Shown piece by piece: positions 4,112 to 6,436 of a DNA stretch of 6,436 nucleotides (within the stretch, counting starts at the first letter, position 1; every line of letters starts with the position of its first letter). This stretch comes from RGIG464 sp045643185 (GTDB lineage: Bacteria > Myxococcota_A > Bradymonadia > UBA4248). The notes under the pieces were generated by a model, which was not told the DNA's origin, searched no databases, and saw nothing but the letters and a program-made list of their open reading frames with translations. A program made the translations under genes and the position numbers. The DNA is taken from assembly GCA_045643185.1 (NCBI GenBank), contig JAZUKH010000142.1, forward strand, positions 1-6,436, read 5' to 3'.

Positions 4112-6220
4112 ATGAGAAAGATTCGGACAATATGGGCGCTTTCTGCGGCGATGATCCTGAGTTCTGCTTGTGAAGAAGATATCATTACGTATGGCGATCC
4201 ATGTACGAGTGAGAATTGCGATCCGCTGATCTGCGGCGATAAATGTGACCGCTATGACTATCTAAACATCGTTGATGTCGATAAGGACGGCGTGCCTGAT
4301 TCTGTTGATAACTGTGTTGGCATTTACAATCCGTATCAAATGGACAGTAATGGCAATGGTTTGGGGGATGATTGCGATGTTTCGACCGAAGAGCCCGATC
4401 TTGATACCGATGGAGACGGCGTGCCCGACCTGACTGATAACTGTCGTCTGATGCCCAACCCGGATCAGGTGGATAGCGATAATGATGGCATCGGCGATCT
4501 TTGTGCGCCTAAATTCGATACGGGCGACAATCCTGGAACAGACCCAGATCCCCAACCAGACCCAGACCCAGATCCAGATCCCCAACCAGACCCAGATCCT
4601 GAACCCCAACCAGACCCAGATCCTGAACCCGAACCGGAACCTGTCGTTCAAGCAGATGGTTCTCAAGCGCATCCCTTTGTGATCTCAAGCGATCATATGG
4701 TTTGTGGTGCCTTCACCTATTATCACGTGGGGGATACATCCAAGTCGTCTAACAAACTCATCGACAATTATCCCGGCAACGAAAGCACCAACGAAGCTGG
4801 TCCGGAGTACTACTACATCCTCAAGCTCGATCAGCGTTCTAAAGTTAATATCAGTCTTGATTCTGAACCTAATGGTGTGGACGTGGATATTCACTTGTTG
4901 AGTAGTCTGTCGCCGGTCAAACTTGTGGCGCGCGCAGACGCTTCGATCTCTCAGGTCGTGGATGCCGGCACATACTACGTCGTCGCTGATACTTTCGTTA
5001 AAGATGGCACGCCCAAACCCGGTCGTTACGGTCTCAATGTGAATGTGACGCCCGAAACAAATGCTGCCGGTACCAAGTCGGATCCCATCGTCATTGGGTG
5101 CGGCGATATCCAGTTGCCGTACAACTTTGTTGATCAGCGTTCTACGGTCGATGCAGCCAGCAATGAGCTTGATCGCTATCCTGGGTGGGAAAATACGCCT
5201 GAAAACGGTTCTGAATATATCTACAAATTTACGCTCAAAGAAAAGACCCGTTTTCATGCCACGCTTCGTAAGCCGGAACCGACGGGCACAGATATCGACT
5301 TGCACCTGTTATCAGATCTTAGTCCTAAACTCATTGCGCGTTCTGATCTTCGCATTTGGACGACGCTTGAACCAGGCACCTATTACCTCGTCGCGGATTC
5401 CTACAACAATTATCGCGGCAAATACATTCTCGACGTTCAGTTCCGTCCGTATTCGCTTCAGGGCGATCATATGTTCAATAATTACATCCTGAAAGCCGTG
5501 GATTATATCAATACGTACTGGGCTAAAAAAGGTTACGGGAGCAGCGCCTACACGCACGATCTGCCTTATGGCGGCTCCAACCGCGTTGCGAAAGGTCCAC
5601 TAGCACCTCAAACAATGTGCGTGGCTGCTGTTGCTGAGACCATTCTTACGGCCATGATGATCTATGAACAGGAAACCGGTGACAGTTCTGTTTGGAATCA
5701 TTTGCCTAAGCGAAGTTGGGAATCCCAATCTCAGTCGACAATTAAAGGCTATTTGTGGGTCGATTCAGCCTTCAACGCTAATGGCTCAGGTGATGCGCTC
5801 ACTGCGTTTGGCATGGGAATGAACGTTCCGTTCAAAGAGTTGAAGCCAGGTTCGTTTATCAACCTCAACCGTTCACAATCTGGTCACGCCACCGTATTCA
5901 TTGCTTTTCTTGATTCGGACTGCAACGAATACGATACCTGGAATGATAAGGTCGTTGGGTTCAAATACTATTCGTCTCAAACTGGCGGTTTCGATTACCG
6001 ATATGCCTGCTGGTCTACGGCATCTCTCCGATGTGGGAGCGGAAAAGTCACCGATACCGGTGTCATTCACACTGAAACGGATGTAATGCTTAATACTGGT
6101 GTCATGTATCATCCTAAATATTGGCTTAAAACTTCTCTCGTTCAGGGCGTTCCAACCCTTGGCACGTCTAGTTATTCCGGGTTTAATATCGGACGCTACC
6201 ATGGTATAATCACTAATTAG
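4112..6220 (+). CDS. Large mosaic surface lipoprotein: TSP3 repeats, Asp-Pro linker, two beta domains, cysteine peptidase/amidase-like C-terminal domain
   Basis: A 702-residue lipoprotein. The signal peptide ends in lipobox SSAC (C20), followed by EED, which suggests export to the outer membrane. Domain order: Cys cluster C31/C36/C41/C45; two thrombospondin type 3 calcium-binding repeats (about 55-89 and 98-131) with DxDxDGxxDxxDNC and NPxQxDSDxDGxGDxC patterns; a low-complexity Asp/Glu-Pro and Gln-Pro linker (about 143-177); two related beta-rich domains (about 183-313 and 320-444) resembling pre-peptidase C-terminal (PPC) domains, each with a D-I/L-HLLS-LSP and GTYY-V/L-VAD core; then a globular domain (about 453-690). 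In the last, Q500-T-M-C503 starting an Ala-rich helix, PGSFINLNR (579-587) and SGHATVFIAFLD (590-601, H592) look like a papain-fold cysteine peptidase or amidase core, with C503 and H592 as candidate catalytic residues. Substrate is unknown and no named family was matched. The next lipoprotein gene starts 57 bases downstream without a terminator. Confidence 0.9.
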   Translation: MRKIRTIWALSAAMILSSACEEDIITYGDPCTSENCDPLICGDKCDRYDYLNIVDVDKDGVPDSVDNCVGIYNPYQMDSNGNGLGDDCDVSTEEPDLDTDGDGVPDLTDNCRLMPNPDQVDSDNDGIGDLCAPKFDTGDNPGTDPDPQPDPDPDPDPQPDPDPEPQPDPDPEPEPEPVVQADGSQAHPFVISSDHMVCGAFTYYHVGDTSKSSNKLIDNYPGNESTNEAGPEYYYILKLDQRSKVNISLDSEPNGVDVDIHLLSSLSPVKLVARADASISQVVDAGTYYVVADTFVKDGTPKPGRYGLNVNVTPETNAAGTKSDPIVIGCGDIQLPYNFVDQRSTVDAASNELDRYPGWENTPENGSEYIYKFTLKEKTRFHATLRKPEPTGTDIDLHLLSDLSPKLIARSDLRIWTTLEPGTYYLVADSYNNYRGKYILDVQFRPYSLQGDHMFNNYILKAVDYINTYWAKKGYGSSAYTHDLPYGGSNRVAKGPLAPQTMCVAAVAETILTAMMIYEQETGDSSVWNHLPKRSWESQSQSTIKGYLWVDSAFNANGSGDALTAFGMGMNVPFKELKPGSFINLNRSQSGHATVFIAFLDSDCNEYDTWNDKVVGFKYYSSQTGGFDYRYACWSTASLRCGSGKVTDTGVIHTETDVMLNTGVMYHPKYWLKTSLVQGVPTLGTSSYSGFNIGRYHGIITN
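4541..4641 (+). repeat. Tandem repeat DNA encoding the Asp-Pro/Glu-Pro linker
   Basis: Low-complexity repeats built from CCAGAY-type hexamers. They include a perfect 24-bp tandem duplication (4583-4606 and 4607-4630, each encoding QPDPDPEP) and an earlier 23-bp copy pair 30 bases apart (4544-4566 and 4574-4596). All units are multiples of three or six bases, so copy-number change would alter linker length without breaking the frame. Confidence 0.9.
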
Positions 6221-6277
6221 CGTGCTTGTTAATCACGGAATTATTCGTTGCTTGATGACTGTTTAGAGGAGAAAATC

Positions 6278-6436
6278 ATGAAATTCTACAAAGTTGCCGT
6301 TCTCCTGCTTGTGGCGTTTGCTTTACAGGCTTGTTCTGAGGAAGGCTTCGTTAAGGTTTTCCGTTGTCCGGAAGACAAACCTTATCTCAATACTGTCAAT
6401 AATCTGTGCTATTCATCTGAAGAAGCTGCTGAGGAA
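6278..6436 (+). CDS. Putative small lipoprotein, N-terminal part only
   Basis: The first 53 residues are visible; the gene runs off the right edge. It starts with a clear lipoprotein signal peptide (MKFYKVAVLLLVAFALQAC) with lipobox LQAC and C19 lipidated, followed by SEE, a pattern shared with the upstream lipoprotein (CEED). The mature part seen so far is acidic, with C30 in FRCPEDKPY and C44 in NNLCYSSEE, spaced like a small disulfide module. The start is set by GAGGAG (6266-6271), six bases before the ATG. It begins 57 bases after the 702-residue lipoprotein gene with no hairpin between, so both are probably on one transcript. No function can be assigned. Confidence 0.88.
   Translation, partial: MKFYKVAVLLLVAFALQACSEEGFVKVFRCPEDKPYLNTVNNLCYSSEEAAEE

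Noticed and set aside
4262..4672. Minus-strand open frame of 136 codons opposite the TSP3/linker region, rich in Trp, Ile, Arg and Gly.
   Set aside because: Its repeats are just the antisense reading of the Asp-Pro linker and TSP3 DNA, and the plus-strand gene is certain.
4685..5305. Minus-strand open frame of 206 codons.
   Set aside because: Lies entirely opposite the duplicated beta domains of the large lipoprotein, has no ribosome site or family resemblance, and arises from codon bias on the plus strand.

Overview
The window looks like an ordinary stretch of chromosome from a Gram-negative bacterium. It carries three Lys-/acidic-type lipoprotein precursors, a secreted murein transglycosylase and two cytosolic housekeeping enzymes. 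Acidic outer-surface lipoproteins with thrombospondin type 3 calcium repeats and long Asp-Pro/Glu-Pro linkers are common in Myxococcota and related former Deltaproteobacteria. That placement is an inference from protein style, not from a marker gene. No tRNA, rRNA, CRISPR array, insertion sequence or phage gene was seen.

Layout, left to right. (1) A minus-strand operon, pepD-hinT (positions 1612 down to 1, hinT cut by the window edge), encodes an M20C cytosolic dipeptidase and a HIT-family nucleotide hydrolase. (2) A 218-base divergent intergenic region (1613-1830) holds two promoter-like elements that are mirror images of each other, plus a second inverted repeat around the pepD-side promoter. 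(3) A plus-strand lipoprotein gene of unknown function follows (1831-2637). It converges through a shared hairpin terminator on (4) a minus-strand pair: a small unknown protein with a CxxC motif (3904-3578) and a secreted GH23 lytic transglycosylase (3471-2698). (5) A second divergent intergenic region (3905-4111) carries a TATAAT-type promoter and a 14-bp perfect palindrome. (6) A plus-strand lipoprotein pair ends the window. The first is a 702-residue mosaic: lipobox, Cys cluster, two TSP3 repeats, Asp-Pro linker, two related beta domains and a C-terminal domain resembling a cysteine peptidase/amidase. The second is a short lipoprotein running off the right edge (6278 onward).

How the genes may work together: PepD finishes cytosolic peptide breakdown and HinT is a housekeeping hydrolase. 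The transglycosylase acts on peptidoglycan in the periplasm. The large lipoprotein would sit in the outer membrane, its calcium-binding and Asp-Pro stalk holding a possible hydrolase away from the membrane. The part most worth following up is the C-terminal domain of that lipoprotein. The most distinctive DNA structure is the mirrored promoter pair between pepD and the first lipoprotein gene.
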